Under the pieces are notes generated by a model. That model was given only the letters and a program-made list of their open reading frames with translations, was not told the DNA's origin and did no database searches. A stretch of DNA of 64,000 nt from Microvirga aerophila. Lineage in GTDB: Bacteria; Pseudomonadota; Alphaproteobacteria; Rhizobiales; Beijerinckiaceae. Position 1 is the stretch's first letter. The number at the start of each line of letters is the position of its first letter. The translations under genes and the position numbers were made by a program. Of the stretch, positions 9,871-18,427 are shown piece after piece. The stretch is taken from assembly GCF_003332305.1 (NCBI RefSeq), contig NZ_QOIO01000004.1:94022-158021 (forward strand), in the 5' to 3' direction.

Positions 9871-10105
9871 GAAAGGCTCCCGTGGCGAATCTCAATGATC
9901 CTTATCCAGCCTGTCCTTGTATACTCCGCAAGGGAAGATGACGGCAAAAGGCCGGACAGCAGTGGGCCATCAAGGCCAGTTCTCCTCGCAGGGCCGGAGG
10001 GTTGTCACGCCGATAGCGCAGATTCCCAAGGCTTTATCGACGCGGGGGCAGGTTTTTGCAGGCCTAACGACCTACATCACAATCGCTTGAGTCCGGCCTT
10101 CGGGA
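9871..10105. other. intergenic region, nothing recognised
   Basis: 235 bp between two minus-strand genes. No tRNA, terminator with T-run or convincing coding frame was seen. It should hold the promoter of the secreted protein gene 9559-9870. Confidence 0.3.
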
Positions 10106-10408
10106 TCAATGCACGTTCTCGCCGTTGCCGGCGTCAGCCAGCGATACGCCAAGCTGTTCCTTGGCGGCTTTGAGTTCCTTGACCCTCTGGCGGAAATGGC
10201 GAGCGATGGCCTCTGATACCTGCGCGGTCGCCTCCACCGACGGGGTCTGGTCTTGCGAGGAATGGATCATCGCGATGGCGCTCATGACGCCATCGTAGAT
10301 CTCCGGCTCGCTCAAGTGGAGCTTTCCATCCCGAACCGACGCTTCCAGGATCGCCCTGAAGCATTCCTCGCGGACCCGTCTGGCGTACTCCTCGTCGAAA
10401 CCCGTCAT
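10106..10408 (-). CDS. hypothetical helical protein
   Basis: 100 residues from ATG 10408, preceded by GGGGAGG with about 9 nt spacing; a GTG at 10426 is an alternative. The sequence is soluble, charged and predicted mostly helical (EEYARRVREECFRAILEA; VSEAIARHFRQRVKELKAAKEQLG). Good Shine-Dalgarno and amphipathic helices favour a real gene, but I recognise no family. Confidence 0.55.
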   Translation of the reverse strand: MTGFDEEYARRVREECFRAILEASVRDGKLHLSEPEIYDGVMSAIAMIHSSQDQTPSVEATAQVSEAIARHFRQRVKELKAAKEQLGVSLADAGNGENVH

Positions 10409-10666
10409 ATTAGGGACCCTCCCCACCGGCAGGTGAGGTTTTACTGACTAACCAAGCCGAATTTATCATGGAACCGTTTAGGGCTCAGAGCTATCCGGCA
10501 AGCTAAGGTAACCTGCGGATTCCTGCGGAATCATGGCTTTTGGTAAAGATTTTCCTTCTGCGGCCCATCGCTGTCGCGAACTCTCCCACACCAATGAATT
10601 ATAGGAAACAACGTAGCGATTTCCAGCCATGCGCCCGGGTTAAGGAGAGGCTCTTCGGCTGATTGT

Positions 10667-11332
10667 TCAGTCAGGCAGGGAAGCGCTGATGAAACCCGTG
10701 GGCGGTCCTTGCCGCTCATCGAAGATCCCCGCAGTCAGAATGCCCTGAAAAACGGCTCCGGTGTCGAGGTTTGTGCGGAAAGGGCGTGTCTCGGGGCCGC
10801 CTGTCAGAACCGGGGTATGCCCATGGACCACGTGCCTCCCGAAGTCCCAGTCCACATCGAGAAAGGGCTCCCGGATCCAGAGCTTGTCCTCGTCCGACTG
10901 CTCCTGGAGGCGCCGGCCGGGCCTGAGTCCCGCATGGACATAATAATGCGTCTCGTCCTCGAACGAGACCGGCAGGCTCCTGAGCCATTCTAGGACGTGG
11001 GCCGGCAGGGAGGCCGGCTCGCGCACGCCGAAGGACACAAGCGTTGCGTCCCCTCCATTGCGCAGCCACCAATAGGTGACCGTTGGGTCGCTTACGGCTC
11101 TAAGCAGCATGCTCTCATGGTTGCCCATGAGGCACATGACCGTCTCAGGCCGTGCATCCTGAAGCGTCAGGACAGTTTCGATGACGGCTGCGCTGTCGGG
11201 GCCGCGGTCGATATAGTCCCCGAGAAAAACGAGCTTGTGGAGACGATCCCCCGCGTGATCGCGAATCCTGTCGAGCAGCAGCAGGAGAAGATCCTGCCGT
11301 CCATGAATGTCACCGATCGCGTAAGTCATCAT
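10667..11332 (-). CDS. PPP-family metallophosphoesterase (serine/threonine phosphatase type)
   Basis: 221 residues with the complete PPP signature in order: GDIHGR (residues 7-12), GDYIDRGPDS (about 39-48), GNHE (about 71), VHAGLRPG (near 145) and VHGHTP (near 177), supplying the two-metal site. Length and layout match bacterial PrpA/PrpB-like phosphatases, which act on phosphoproteins or small phosphoesters in the cytosol. The start is one of two consecutive ATGs (11332/11329). It is not linked to a kinase gene here. Confidence 0.9.
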   Translation of the reverse strand: MMTYAIGDIHGRQDLLLLLLDRIRDHAGDRLHKLVFLGDYIDRGPDSAAVIETVLTLQDARPETVMCLMGNHESMLLRAVSDPTVTYWWLRNGGDATLVSFGVREPASLPAHVLEWLRSLPVSFEDETHYYVHAGLRPGRRLQEQSDEDKLWIREPFLDVDWDFGRHVVHGHTPVLTGGPETRPFRTNLDTGAVFQGILTAGIFDERQGPPTGFISASLPD

Positions 11333-11531
11333 CGGCGCAAATATAGGTCTCTCGGGGCCGATGCGCAGGGCAGAGCGCCTACAACACGCTGGTCTTTCGG
11401 GCTTATGTCACGATTTACGCGGCGCATGCCTTGAGGTCACTCTTCCGGGAGGGCCCGCGACCGATTGCTACATTATTCGATTGTTAATGTAGGGAAGCGT
11501 AGCATCCGCGATCATTTGTGGAGGAAAGAAC

Positions 11532-12116
11532 ATGCTTCGTTCACTCGTAGCAGCAACGCTCGCCATCGGCGCATCAATCGTCGCCATGCCGGCGGCGGTC
11601 GCGCAGGATCTTGTCCCTTGTGCGCAGGAGCACGGCTTTTGCCGTGTGCCGTATCCGACTCGCGTCATCTATGGCATCCCCGGCCGCAGCTCGGCCCGCG
11701 AGGTCGGAGGGCGTGGCATCCCTTGCAGCAACGAGGTCTTCGGCGATCCTGCTCCAGGTATTCCGAAGCGCTGCGCCTACATCGCCCGGGGATACGGCAG
11801 AGGCGGCGACGGCTGGCCGGGAGACGGACCGGGCAGGGGCTTCGGTGGTCCAGACAGAGGGTTTGATGGACCCGGCAGGAGATTCGACGGGCCGCGAGAC
11901 GATTTCCGCGGCCGCGACAGAGGCGACGACATGATGGGTTGGCAAAGCTGCGCCCGAGAGCATGGCTTCTGCGACTTCCGTGGGGTCAGGAGGGTCCGGT
12001 ACGGAGCCCGGGGCCGTTTCGTCGAGCGGGTGTCCCGTGACGGCACCCCGTGCGACAACCGGGCCTTCGGGGATCCGGCGCCCGGCGTGCCGAAGTCCTG
12101 CCAGGTTCTCAATTGA
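11532..12116 (+). CDS. secreted protein with two copies of a Cys-rich domain
   Basis: 194 residues with a signal peptide (cleavage near AVAQ, residue 25). Two homologous blocks follow: residues 30-81 (CAQEHGFC ... IPCSNEVFGDPAPGIPKRC) and 140-190 (CAREHGFC ... TPCDNRAFGDPAPGVPKSC), each with four cysteines in the same spacing. Between them is a Gly/Arg/Asp-rich linker (about 86-133, repeats of GRGFDGP type). Similar C-x-HGFC...FGDPxPGxxKxC blocks occur singly in secreted bacterial proteins and enzymes and may bind carbohydrate, but that role is inference. A good RBS (GGAGGAAAG) precedes ATG 11532. Confidence 0.8.
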   Translation: MLRSLVAATLAIGASIVAMPAAVAQDLVPCAQEHGFCRVPYPTRVIYGIPGRSSAREVGGRGIPCSNEVFGDPAPGIPKRCAYIARGYGRGGDGWPGDGPGRGFGGPDRGFDGPGRRFDGPRDDFRGRDRGDDMMGWQSCAREHGFCDFRGVRRVRYGARGRFVERVSRDGTPCDNRAFGDPAPGVPKSCQVLN

Positions 12117-12148
12117 TCGTAAGCCGCAATCGAACTGCTGCTTGAGTG

Positions 12149-12173
12149 CTTCTCCCTCTCAAGGGGAGAAGCC
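12149..12173. terminator. terminator-like hairpin between convergent genes
   Basis: A perfect 9-bp inverted repeat (GCTTCTCCC / GGGAGAAGC) with a 7-nt loop lies between the plus-strand gene ending at 12116 and the minus-strand gene ending at 12203. Neither side has a clear T-run, so it could be a bidirectional or Rho-assisted terminator. Confidence 0.45.
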
Positions 12174-12202
12174 GAGCCTGATTGGAACGGGGCTCGTGCA
12201 GC

Positions 12203-12394
12203 CTATGCCGCCTCAATATCCTGCTGCTCAACGACGCGCTCAATCATCTCGGCTTCGCTCTTGATGCAGTACAGGGCAACCCCACCGGCTGTGGCCGGGA
12301 GAACCCGAAGAACTCTGTAGGAGCCGCGTGGGAGGTTGTGGGCAGTTGCTCTTACCCTGACAATCTGACCGACCTTGAATGCGTCACTGGTCAT
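12203..12394 (-). CDS. small conserved hypothetical protein, SH3-like
   Basis: 63 residues (MTSDAFKVGQIVRVRA ... YRVLRVLP ... YCIKSEAEMIERVVEQQDI). The pattern 'FKVGQ.VR...GSYRVLR.LP....YCIKS..E..ERVV.E.D' is one I associate with short beta-rich proteins found in many copies in Methylobacteriaceae and Bradyrhizobiaceae. No function is known. It is convergent with the Cys-rich secreted protein gene. Confidence 0.68.
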   Translation of the reverse strand: MTSDAFKVGQIVRVRATAHNLPRGSYRVLRVLPATAGGVALYCIKSEAEMIERVVEQQDIEAA

Positions 12395-12565
12395 GGCACT
12401 CCTCCGAAGTCACCAAAGGACACAGCTACTATAGCAGCAGCGCGCCATTCTTAGGAGCGTAGGTGAGGACGCTCGCGCCGCGTTAATCCTTTCTTGCCAG
12501 GAACGGCGGCAGGCCTTGCGCTTTCCCTCTAGACGCCCGTTCAGGACGTCACGAAGGAGGGAAAC

Positions 12566-12817
12566 ATGTCGATCGTCAAGATGATTGAGCTGTCGTCCCA
12601 ATCCTCCGAGAGTTGGGAGGATGCCACCCGGCAAGCAGTGGAGCGCGCTTCGCGCTCGCTGCGGAACATTCGCTCCGTCTGGGTCAAGGAGTTCGAGGCC
12701 GCGGTTGATGCCAACAGAGTCACTCAGTTCAGGGTCATCCTGAAGATTGCCTTCCAGCTCGACGACAGCGAGAGCGTGAGGAGCATGGGCAACGAGGAAA
12801 TCCTGGGCGTCGAGTAA
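12566..12817 (+). CDS. dodecin family flavin-binding protein
   Basis: 83 residues; the first 65 match dodecin (SIVKMIELSSQSSESWEDA, then RASRSLRNIRSVWVKEFEAAV, then FRVILKIAFQL). Dodecins form hollow dodecamers that store or buffer flavins (and CoA) in the cytosol. This one has an about 15-residue C-terminal extension (DDSESVRSMGNEEILGVE) beyond the usual length. AAGGAGGG sits 8 nt before ATG 12566. It is transcribed alone. Confidence 0.87.
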   Translation: MSIVKMIELSSQSSESWEDATRQAVERASRSLRNIRSVWVKEFEAAVDANRVTQFRVILKIAFQLDDSESVRSMGNEEILGVE

Positions 12818-13079
12818 GAATGCGTGTGTGAGAAGCGTTGCACCTAGCTGCGCTGTGAGAGCATAGAGAAGTGATCAAGACGAAGGCTTGACTCCGTGCG
12901 GAGGTGTTCTCGCACTTCCCGCGGCAAAATCCCCTGATCCACCCTGGCAGACTCAGCCTCGTTCAAGGTGCTTGGGACGGGGCTTTTTCATGTTTATTTC
13001 TTTGCTTCTGATGACAAGGGCAAATCATCGGTAGCGAGACGGTCATGACTGAAGAGAAAGTGCTGACAGGATAATCCCT
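12818..13079. other. intergenic region, nothing recognised
   Basis: 262 bp between the dodecin gene and a convergent hypothetical gene. A short T-run follows GGACGGGGC near 12975-12986, but no matching stem could be drawn. No other structure was seen. Confidence 0.3.
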
Positions 13080-13349
13080 TCACCTCTGTTTCACGATGAT
13101 AGGAACGATCATGTCACCCCAGTAGCCTTCGTCGGAATGAACCCGCTTCACCCTTTGTAACTCCACGGACAGGCCATTCTGAACGCAGTTCGCAACAGCT
13201 TCATTAACTCTGTGCAGTTCATTGGCCAGAATACGAATTGCAGATTCTTGCTCAGGGGACATTGAGGATGAGGCCTCCTCAATCCTGTTTTTCATTTGGG
13301 GCTTATCTGATGTGGTCATTGCTGTTGTGTCTCCCGCGTTAGTGGCCAT
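13080..13349 (-). CDS. hypothetical soluble protein
   Basis: 89 residues from ATG 13349, or 79 from ATG 13319, which has GGGAG upstream. The core 'ILANELHRVNEAVANCVQNGLSVEL' followed by 'GYWGDMIVPIIVKQ' resembles small proteins of Methylobacteriaceae that I have no function for. It is helical then beta, with no signal peptide. Confidence 0.6.
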   Translation of the reverse strand: MATNAGDTTAMTTSDKPQMKNRIEEASSSMSPEQESAIRILANELHRVNEAVANCVQNGLSVELQRVKRVHSDEGYWGDMIVPIIVKQR

Positions 13350-13380
13350 GGTACAGCCACGAGGGACCGCCGGGCACCCA

Positions 13381-13656
13381 CTATTTCGATGGAGCAGCGG
13401 TAAGCCTCGGTAATTCCTTGGTCATCCAAGCCACCATCTCATCCCGGGTCTTCAAATGGTCTGGCATCGGGATGAATGCATCGCCTGAGGCATAAACTTT
13501 GATCCGCAGGCTCGGATTAATGATCGGATCAACGTCCGCATGCTTTCGTCTCCTAAGTGGCGGTGGTCTATGGCTGATCCACATGAAGCGAAGCCCGATA
13601 GCTCCCGTAAGCCCTGCAAGGGACAGGAGAAGAACGAGTTCAAAGGATGAAGCCAC
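13381..13656 (-). CDS. hypothetical single-pass membrane protein
   Basis: 91 residues starting at GTG 13656 with GGAG 9 nt upstream. One N-terminal transmembrane helix (residues 6-27, LVLLLSLAGLTGAIGLRFMW) is followed by a basic stretch and a small soluble tail (RIKVYASGDAFIPMPDHLKTRDEM). N-out/C-in by the positive-inside rule. No family recognised. It ends 31 bp before the start of the gene at 13080-13349, so the two may be co-transcribed. Confidence 0.5.
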   Translation of the reverse strand: MASSFELVLLLSLAGLTGAIGLRFMWISHRPPPLRRRKHADVDPIINPSLRIKVYASGDAFIPMPDHLKTRDEMVAWMTKELPRLTAAPSK

Positions 13657-13808
13657 TAGCCATGCTCCGTATCGAGAGGCGCGGCCCTAGGTGAACTTAG
13701 GAATGGGGCTTCAATTTGGTAGAGGGCGGCGGACTCTTAAAGCCAAGGTTTGCTTAAGGTTAAGACTTTCGGGCTAGGCTTGCGACTCAGAAGTGAAGGA
13801 GTCCCGTG

Positions 13809-14073
13809 ATGCGTACCCTTAAACTCTCGTTCGCCCTGCTTGTGTCGGCCACTGTCCTTGGCCCTGTCTTTGCACTGTCAGCTTACGCAACTACAATCCT
13901 GGCCTCGGCCTTCGTATCCCAATAACGTGTCGTCGAAGGACCGCAAAAGCACTCTCACACGTGCTCAAACGATACACCCTCTCAGTTGCTGCGATTGGCT
14001 TCCGAGAGGGGGCCCTAAGGCAGGGCAGCCCGGAGGCTGGTACTGCACCCATCTAAGCTGCCGTGACGTGTGA
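13809..14073 (+). pseudogene. possible frameshifted small secreted protein
   Basis: ATG 13809 begins a 38-residue peptide that is almost entirely a signal peptide (MRTLKLSFALLVSATVLGPVFALSAYA) and stops at TAA 13925. A different frame (+1) continues from about 13890 to TGA 14073 with a Cys-containing tail (CCDWLPRGGPKAGQPGGWYC, then THLSCRDV). Joining them gives a plausible precursor of about 85 residues with an ordinary Sec leader. Either a one-base indel or sequencing error broke the gene, or the second frame is chance. Confidence 0.35.
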
Positions 14074-14262
14074 GCGGCGCTCCGAGCCTTACCATCCACA
14101 GGGGCGCGCCCATGGCCTCTGACCTCAGCTATCGCTGCACGTTGGTCAGCCATGTGTGAGATAGGCCAGCCTTCCTTTCAATGGAGGTAATCCTTTGAAG
14201 AATATTGTTGGCGACTCAGAGTAGGATCATAGTCAGTTCTGTTAGCCATGAGGGGCAGGACC

Positions 14263-14436
14263 ATGGACTGGCTTATGATCCTCGTATTGAGCGTCGGCTT
14301 CTTCCTCGCCTCGTTTGTGTTGTTTCTCGGTGTCGTTGATTTCGTCAATTCCACCGAAGCTGTGAACAGCAATTGGTTCACTCCGGGTCGTTCGTCGGGT
14401 CGAGGGAAAAACAGACCGAGAGGCCAAGTTTTTTGA
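14263..14436 (+). CDS. short single-helix membrane peptide, hypothetical
   Basis: 57 residues from ATG 14263, with GAGG about 10 nt upstream. One transmembrane helix (LMILVLSVGFFLASFVLFLG) is followed by a short polar tail rich in Gly/Arg/Ser. Many such orphan one-helix proteins exist; nothing identifies this one. The evidence is only start context and hydrophobic pattern. Confidence 0.35.
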   Translation: MDWLMILVLSVGFFLASFVLFLGVVDFVNSTEAVNSNWFTPGRSSGRGKNRPRGQVF

Positions 14437-14508
14437 CGCAGTAAGAGCCCGGGTGACAGAGGATCCTCGCGACGCGGAGTTTCCTCCTATGATGCTTTCC
14501 GCTACGTA

Positions 14509-14823
14509 ATGTTCATGAGAAACTCGCTAAAAGCAGTCCCTCTTGGCTTGGCAGGGATCTTGGTTGCATCGTTCTGCATGGCGCAGGAACGGCAGCAAAG
14601 ACCGTTCTACTTCCCAGACGAGGCACGAAAAAAGGCGCAGGAGCAGGAAGACCAACGGAACCTCCGCCTCGAATCAATCAATCGGCGAGCCCAGCGCAGC
14701 ATCTGCGAAGATAGTTGCATCGTGAACGGCAGGCGGATGCGCACACAGCCTGCTGATCCGTTCGCTCAGCTTCCCAACTGGGAGATTGAACCTAGGATGG
14801 AACTCTCGACAAGCCATGAGTAG
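14509..14823 (+). CDS. hypothetical secreted protein
   Basis: 104 residues with a signal peptide ending near CMAQ (residue 25). The mature part is charged and helical (ARKKAQEQEDQRNLRLESINRR in two pieces), with a CEDSC motif near residue 68-72 and an acidic tail. Periplasmic location is likely. No recognisable family; codon use is less GC3-rich than that of neighbouring core genes. Confidence 0.5.
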   Translation: MFMRNSLKAVPLGLAGILVASFCMAQERQQRPFYFPDEARKKAQEQEDQRNLRLESINRRAQRSICEDSCIVNGRRMRTQPADPFAQLPNWEIEPRMELSTSHE

Positions 14824-15404
14824 TCAGCCTGCTTCGGCGGGACCGAAGCGCACGTGCGCCGCAAGACCAAGCACGAGGTTCTGACGACCGCGTCATGATG
14901 GTCGACATTTTGCCCAGCCGCTATTTCAAGGAGATCATGGCCGAGCGATTGGGGCTCCTGCGTTGAGGCCTCCGATGCGATCAAGCAAAGTACCAGAGAA
15001 GGCCTATAAGCAACGGCCAGCCTATCATGTGCTTGAGGATCCTATTGGACACTTCAGTCGTGAACTCGAACCCATACTTTTCCTCGAACATTGGCGCTCC
15101 ACGAAATTATCTCCAGGTTGATCCCGGAGGATGGTTGATGGCACACCTATAGATCTTCCAGACGAGCCGAAAAACAGACCTCGGTCTGAGACCTAGGGCC
15201 TCACTTAACAGGTGAGCATGGACCTCTTGCGTCGCTTCCTGATCCTGTCGTTCAGAGAGCATCGAACGCAATGCCTCCCGTCATCAGCTCATATCTAAGG
15301 GGAAGTGACCTTGCGTTCTCTCTGGAGGCCGCGGTACGCTGTCACTGGTTGTTACAGCCAAATCGCCGCTTCACGTTGTGGCGAGGTTGCCGGGAGCCCA
15401 AACG
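14824..15404. other. gene-poor stretch with two weak small ORFs
   Basis: 581 bp. A 48-codon ORF at 14975-15121 (+; MRSSKVPEKAYKQ...) has TTGAGG upstream but no GC3 bias. A 26-codon ORF at 15218-15298 (+) follows AGGTGAGC. Neither has a recognisable product and I do not call them genes. The stretch also holds the promoter of the decarboxylase gene. The decarboxylase frame is open back to GTG 15378. Confidence 0.3.
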
Positions 15405-16838
15405 ATGGACCGGAGCAAAGCTACTGACGGGAGCCTGACGAACGCGCTGCTCAAGACGGTCGTATCCGAAGCTTCTCGTTATCGAAACGGCATCGGTCAA
15501 CGTCCTCAACGACCTGAACATACGTACTCGGACGCCGTGGCTACTTTTGCTGCACCCACTCCTGAGATCGGCACGCCGGCTGAGGACGTGATCCATGAAC
15601 TCGTCCAACGGGCTTCCCCTGGTCTCCACGCCACCACAGGACCACGCTTCTTTGGATGGGTTATTGGGGCCTCGCATCCGGTTGGCGTTGCTGCGGATTG
15701 GCTCACCTCCGTCTGGGGGCAAAATGCCGGTAACCACACGGCTTCTCCCGCGTCGGCAGCCGCTGAAACCGTCTCTGCTCAGTGGCTGCTCGATCTGTTG
15801 GATCTTCCGCGGGAAGCCTCCATTGGCTTTGTGACAGGAGCCACAGTGGCGAACTTCGTCTGCCTGGCCGCGGCCCGCGGTGAGGTTCTGCGCCGAGTAG
15901 GCTGGGATGTGGAGCGCAGTGGCCTTTTTGGAGCACCTTCCATTCACGTGCTCATCGGAGACGAGGCCCATACGACCGTATTCTCCGCGTTGCAGTTTCT
16001 GGGTCTCGGTCATGACCGGGTCATCCGAATTGAAACAGATAACCAGGGACGCATGCGCCCAGATGCCTTCGCCCAGGCTTTCTCTCGATGCCAACAGCCA
16101 ACGATTGTGATCACACAGGCTGGCCAGATCAACACCGGGGCGTTCGATGATCACTCCAGCATCGTTTCGAAAGCCCGCGCGCATGGAGCCTGGGTGCATG
16201 TTGATGGCGCATTCGGTCTGTGGGCGCGGGCCTGTCCAGGCCGCGCTCACCTTGGTGTCGGAATAGAGGCAGCAGATTCCTGGGCTACAGATGGGCATAA
16301 GTGGCTCCAGACGCCTTATGATTGCGGCTACGCCATTGTTCGGGATGCCGAAGCTCACAGACGAGCTATGACCAGTGCCGCCAGTTATCTACCGGGTATT
16401 AGCGAGGGCGAGCGTGACCCATCTCATTACGTCCCAGAGCTATCCCGTCGAGCACGGGGGTTTGCCACTTGGGCCATGCTCCGTCATCTCGGGCGCGAAG
16501 GGATCGCCAGCATGGTCGAGGAGCACTGTCTGCTGGCGCAACGTCTTTCTCAGCGCTTGGCAGGGGAGTCCGGAGTTCGCATCGTCAATGACGTGGTGCT
16601 CAACCAAGTGATTGTCCGCTTCGGATCGAACGAGCCTTTGACTGAAGGAGATAGCCTGACCCTTCGAACGATCCGACGGATCCAGGATGACGCTACCCTT
16701 TTTGCCGGTGGGGCGAAGTGGAAGGGCGAATGGGTAATGCGACTGTCGGTGATCTCAGGCACGACCACGGTAGCGGACGTTGATCGCTCCGCTGAGGCGA
16801 TCTTGAGCGCGTGGCGGGATATTCGCTTCTCTCGATAG
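15405..16838 (+). CDS. PLP-dependent group II amino acid decarboxylase
   Basis: 477 residues from ATG 15405 (GGGAG 8 nt upstream; GTG 15378 is the alternative). It belongs to the aromatic-L-amino-acid/glutamate decarboxylase fold. Landmarks: ITQAGQINTGAFDD, the PLP-aspartate motif WVHVDGAFGLW (near 270), and the Schiff-base lysine in DGHKWLQTPYDCGYA (near 305). This subgroup is often annotated 'aspartate aminotransferase family / pyridoxal-dependent decarboxylase' without a known substrate. It stands alone, so the substrate and product amine are not predictable. Confidence 0.87.
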   Translation: MDRSKATDGSLTNALLKTVVSEASRYRNGIGQRPQRPEHTYSDAVATFAAPTPEIGTPAEDVIHELVQRASPGLHATTGPRFFGWVIGASHPVGVAADWLTSVWGQNAGNHTASPASAAAETVSAQWLLDLLDLPREASIGFVTGATVANFVCLAAARGEVLRRVGWDVERSGLFGAPSIHVLIGDEAHTTVFSALQFLGLGHDRVIRIETDNQGRMRPDAFAQAFSRCQQPTIVITQAGQINTGAFDDHSSIVSKARAHGAWVHVDGAFGLWARACPGRAHLGVGIEAADSWATDGHKWLQTPYDCGYAIVRDAEAHRRAMTSAASYLPGISEGERDPSHYVPELSRRARGFATWAMLRHLGREGIASMVEEHCLLAQRLSQRLAGESGVRIVNDVVLNQVIVRFGSNEPLTEGDSLTLRTIRRIQDDATLFAGGAKWKGEWVMRLSVISGTTTVADVDRSAEAILSAWRDIRFSR

Positions 16839-16984
16839 GTGAAGCCGACCAAGATCTTTAGTCCAGGGAGTGCCCAGTCCTGACGTTCCCTGTTGATGCT
16901 TCCTGCGCGGCTGCTGCTCCGAATTAACGGGCCGCTTACTCCCTTGGCCGATAGTGCCGGCCTACGTACGGCAAAGGAGAAGCC

Positions 16985-17257
16985 ATGAGTGACGTCGCTG
17001 GAATTCCGGGTAGTCGGATCCGCTCGTTCGTGGAGCGCATCGAGCAGATCGAGAACGAGATCAAGGACCTGAACGAGGCCAAGAAGGAAGTCTTCTCCGA
17101 GGCCAAGGGCGAGGGCTTTGATGTGAAGGTCCTTAAGGAGATCATCAAACTGCGCAAGCAGGATCAGGACGAGCGCGACGAGCACGATACCCTCCTCGAC
17201 GTCTACATGCGGGCTATGGACGAAGCCGGCCCTGCACCTGTTGCCGAGGCAGCCTGA
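16985..17257 (+). CDS. gapR: GapR family (DUF2312) DNA-binding protein
   Basis: 90 residues. The coiled-coil core RIRSFVERIEQIENEIKDL, then the signature SEAKGEGFDVKVLKEIIKLRKQD, match GapR. GapR is an alphaproteobacterial nucleoid-associated protein that clamps over-twisted, AT-rich DNA ahead of replication and transcription machinery. A strong RBS (AAGGAGAAG) precedes ATG 16985 and a Rho-independent terminator follows. The Ala/Pro-rich tail is normal variation. Many genomes in this order carry more than one copy. Confidence 0.9.
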   Translation: MSDVAGIPGSRIRSFVERIEQIENEIKDLNEAKKEVFSEAKGEGFDVKVLKEIIKLRKQDQDERDEHDTLLDVYMRAMDEAGPAPVAEAA

Positions 17258-17281
17258 CAACGTCCTAGAGCTCTGAAGGTG

Positions 17282-17312
17282 AAAAGGCCGCCTACAATGA
17301 GGCGGCCTTTTT
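17282..17312 (+). terminator. Rho-independent terminator of the gapR gene
   Basis: A 12-bp perfect stem (AAAAGGCCGCCT / AGGCGGCCTTTT) with a 6-nt loop, followed by a T-run, 25 bp after the GapR stop. The reverse strand also has a run of T (from the AAAA on the left arm), so it may serve the convergent gene at 17380-18018 as well. Confidence 0.88.
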
Positions 17313-17379
17313 ATTTTCCCTCGCAACGCGCAGCCGTCTGGCCGATCGTCAGGTCATTAGGCTGGCTAGTTGCCGGCCG

Positions 17380-18018
17380 TTATGATTTCTTCCGCGGGGA
17401 GGTGCGCCTGCCACCCTTCCGGCTGGCGCCGGAGCCGCTGTCCTCGCCCGATGATCCGCCGAGTGCGCTCGTCATGACCTGGCCGGCGGCACCGATGGCA
17501 GCCGCGGCGACCTCCAGCGGAGCAGCGACGATCTCAGCGCCGAGGCTTCCTGCGGCCGACACGGCGTCCCTGCCTTGCTGCGTTCCGCTGCCCCGTCCCT
17601 GCTCGCTGCCCTGTGGCCTCTCAAGTACGTTCGCGACTGCCCTGAGGGCTTCCGCCATCACGGCGCGTGCCTGCGGCGAGGTGAGCGTTGTCTCAAGGCT
17701 CGAGAGCCATGCCATCGGGTTCAACATGCTGCCCTGCGAGCGGGATGCGGAGCGGGCCCGCGTCGTAGAAGGCGATCTTGACGCGCCGGAGGTTGAGCGT
17801 GCTGCTGTGCGCGATCCTGCGGAGGAGCGGGACTTCGCGGAAACAGCCTGGGACTTCGTTGCGGATCGGGATCCCGCCATTGCCTTGGGCTGCGCACGCT
17901 TGGAAGCGGAGGTCCCTTTCTTGGCGGCAGATCGGGAGGCGGGCTTTGACGCGGAGCTCTCCGAGGCCTTCCGCCCCTTGCTGGGTTGCGAAGTACCGTC
18001 TTTCTTGTTCGTAGCCAT
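17380..18018 (-). CDS. basic Ser/Ala/Lys-rich protein, histone-H1-like N-terminal half
   Basis: 212 residues from ATG 18018 with AGAGGA upstream. The first about 115 residues are low-complexity Ser/Ala/Arg/Lys ([19 protein letters not shown] style repeats), like bacterial H1-type DNA-binding tails. The middle ([28 protein letters not shown], in parts) is a folded helical segment. It is followed by an Ala-rich hydrophobic stretch and a basic C-terminus ending RRTSPRKKS. It may be a nucleoid or DNA-repair accessory protein; this is inference. It faces the gapR gene across a shared terminator. Confidence 0.65.
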   Translation of the reverse strand: MATNKKDGTSQPSKGRKASESSASKPASRSAAKKGTSASKRAQPKAMAGSRSATKSQAVSAKSRSSAGSRTAARSTSGASRSPSTTRARSASRSQGSMLNPMAWLSSLETTLTSPQARAVMAEALRAVANVLERPQGSEQGRGSGTQQGRDAVSAAGSLGAEIVAAPLEVAAAAIGAAGQVMTSALGGSSGEDSGSGASRKGGRRTSPRKKS

Positions 18019-18427
18019 GTCAGTTCCTCTTTTATTGAGGCCAAAAGCTGGCCGTGCCGAGGAGCAATCATCCTCAACCATGACAATGACAGCGTGGCCT
18101 TTCGGTTCGCAGCACGAGGAGACGGAAACGAGGATTTCGCCGTCAAACCTCTCAAGCACGGTTGTAAGTGGCAGCGAAAGGTCCACCTTGGGTCAAACTG
18201 TGCCCCTAAACATGGCCGTGCAAAGGTCGGCTTACCCATACAATTGTGGGCGCTCGGCCTACTTCGGCTCGGTGCCGATTTCGTCGGCTAGAGGAGGGAG
18301 ACATAAGCGGATAGCTGCCCTGGCACGAAAGACCTCCTCAGCCCTGGCCTAACAATAGTTTGAAAGGCAGGCTCTCCTGCGACTTCACCGAGGCAGCACG
18401 TGGGACATGAGCAAGGACAGATCAACT
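18019..18427. other. intergenic region with a diverged copy of a dispersed repeat
   Basis: 409 bp between two minus-strand genes. The stretch about 18209-18265 is about 77 percent identical by eye to about 35451-35507. Otherwise nothing is recognised. Confidence 0.4.
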
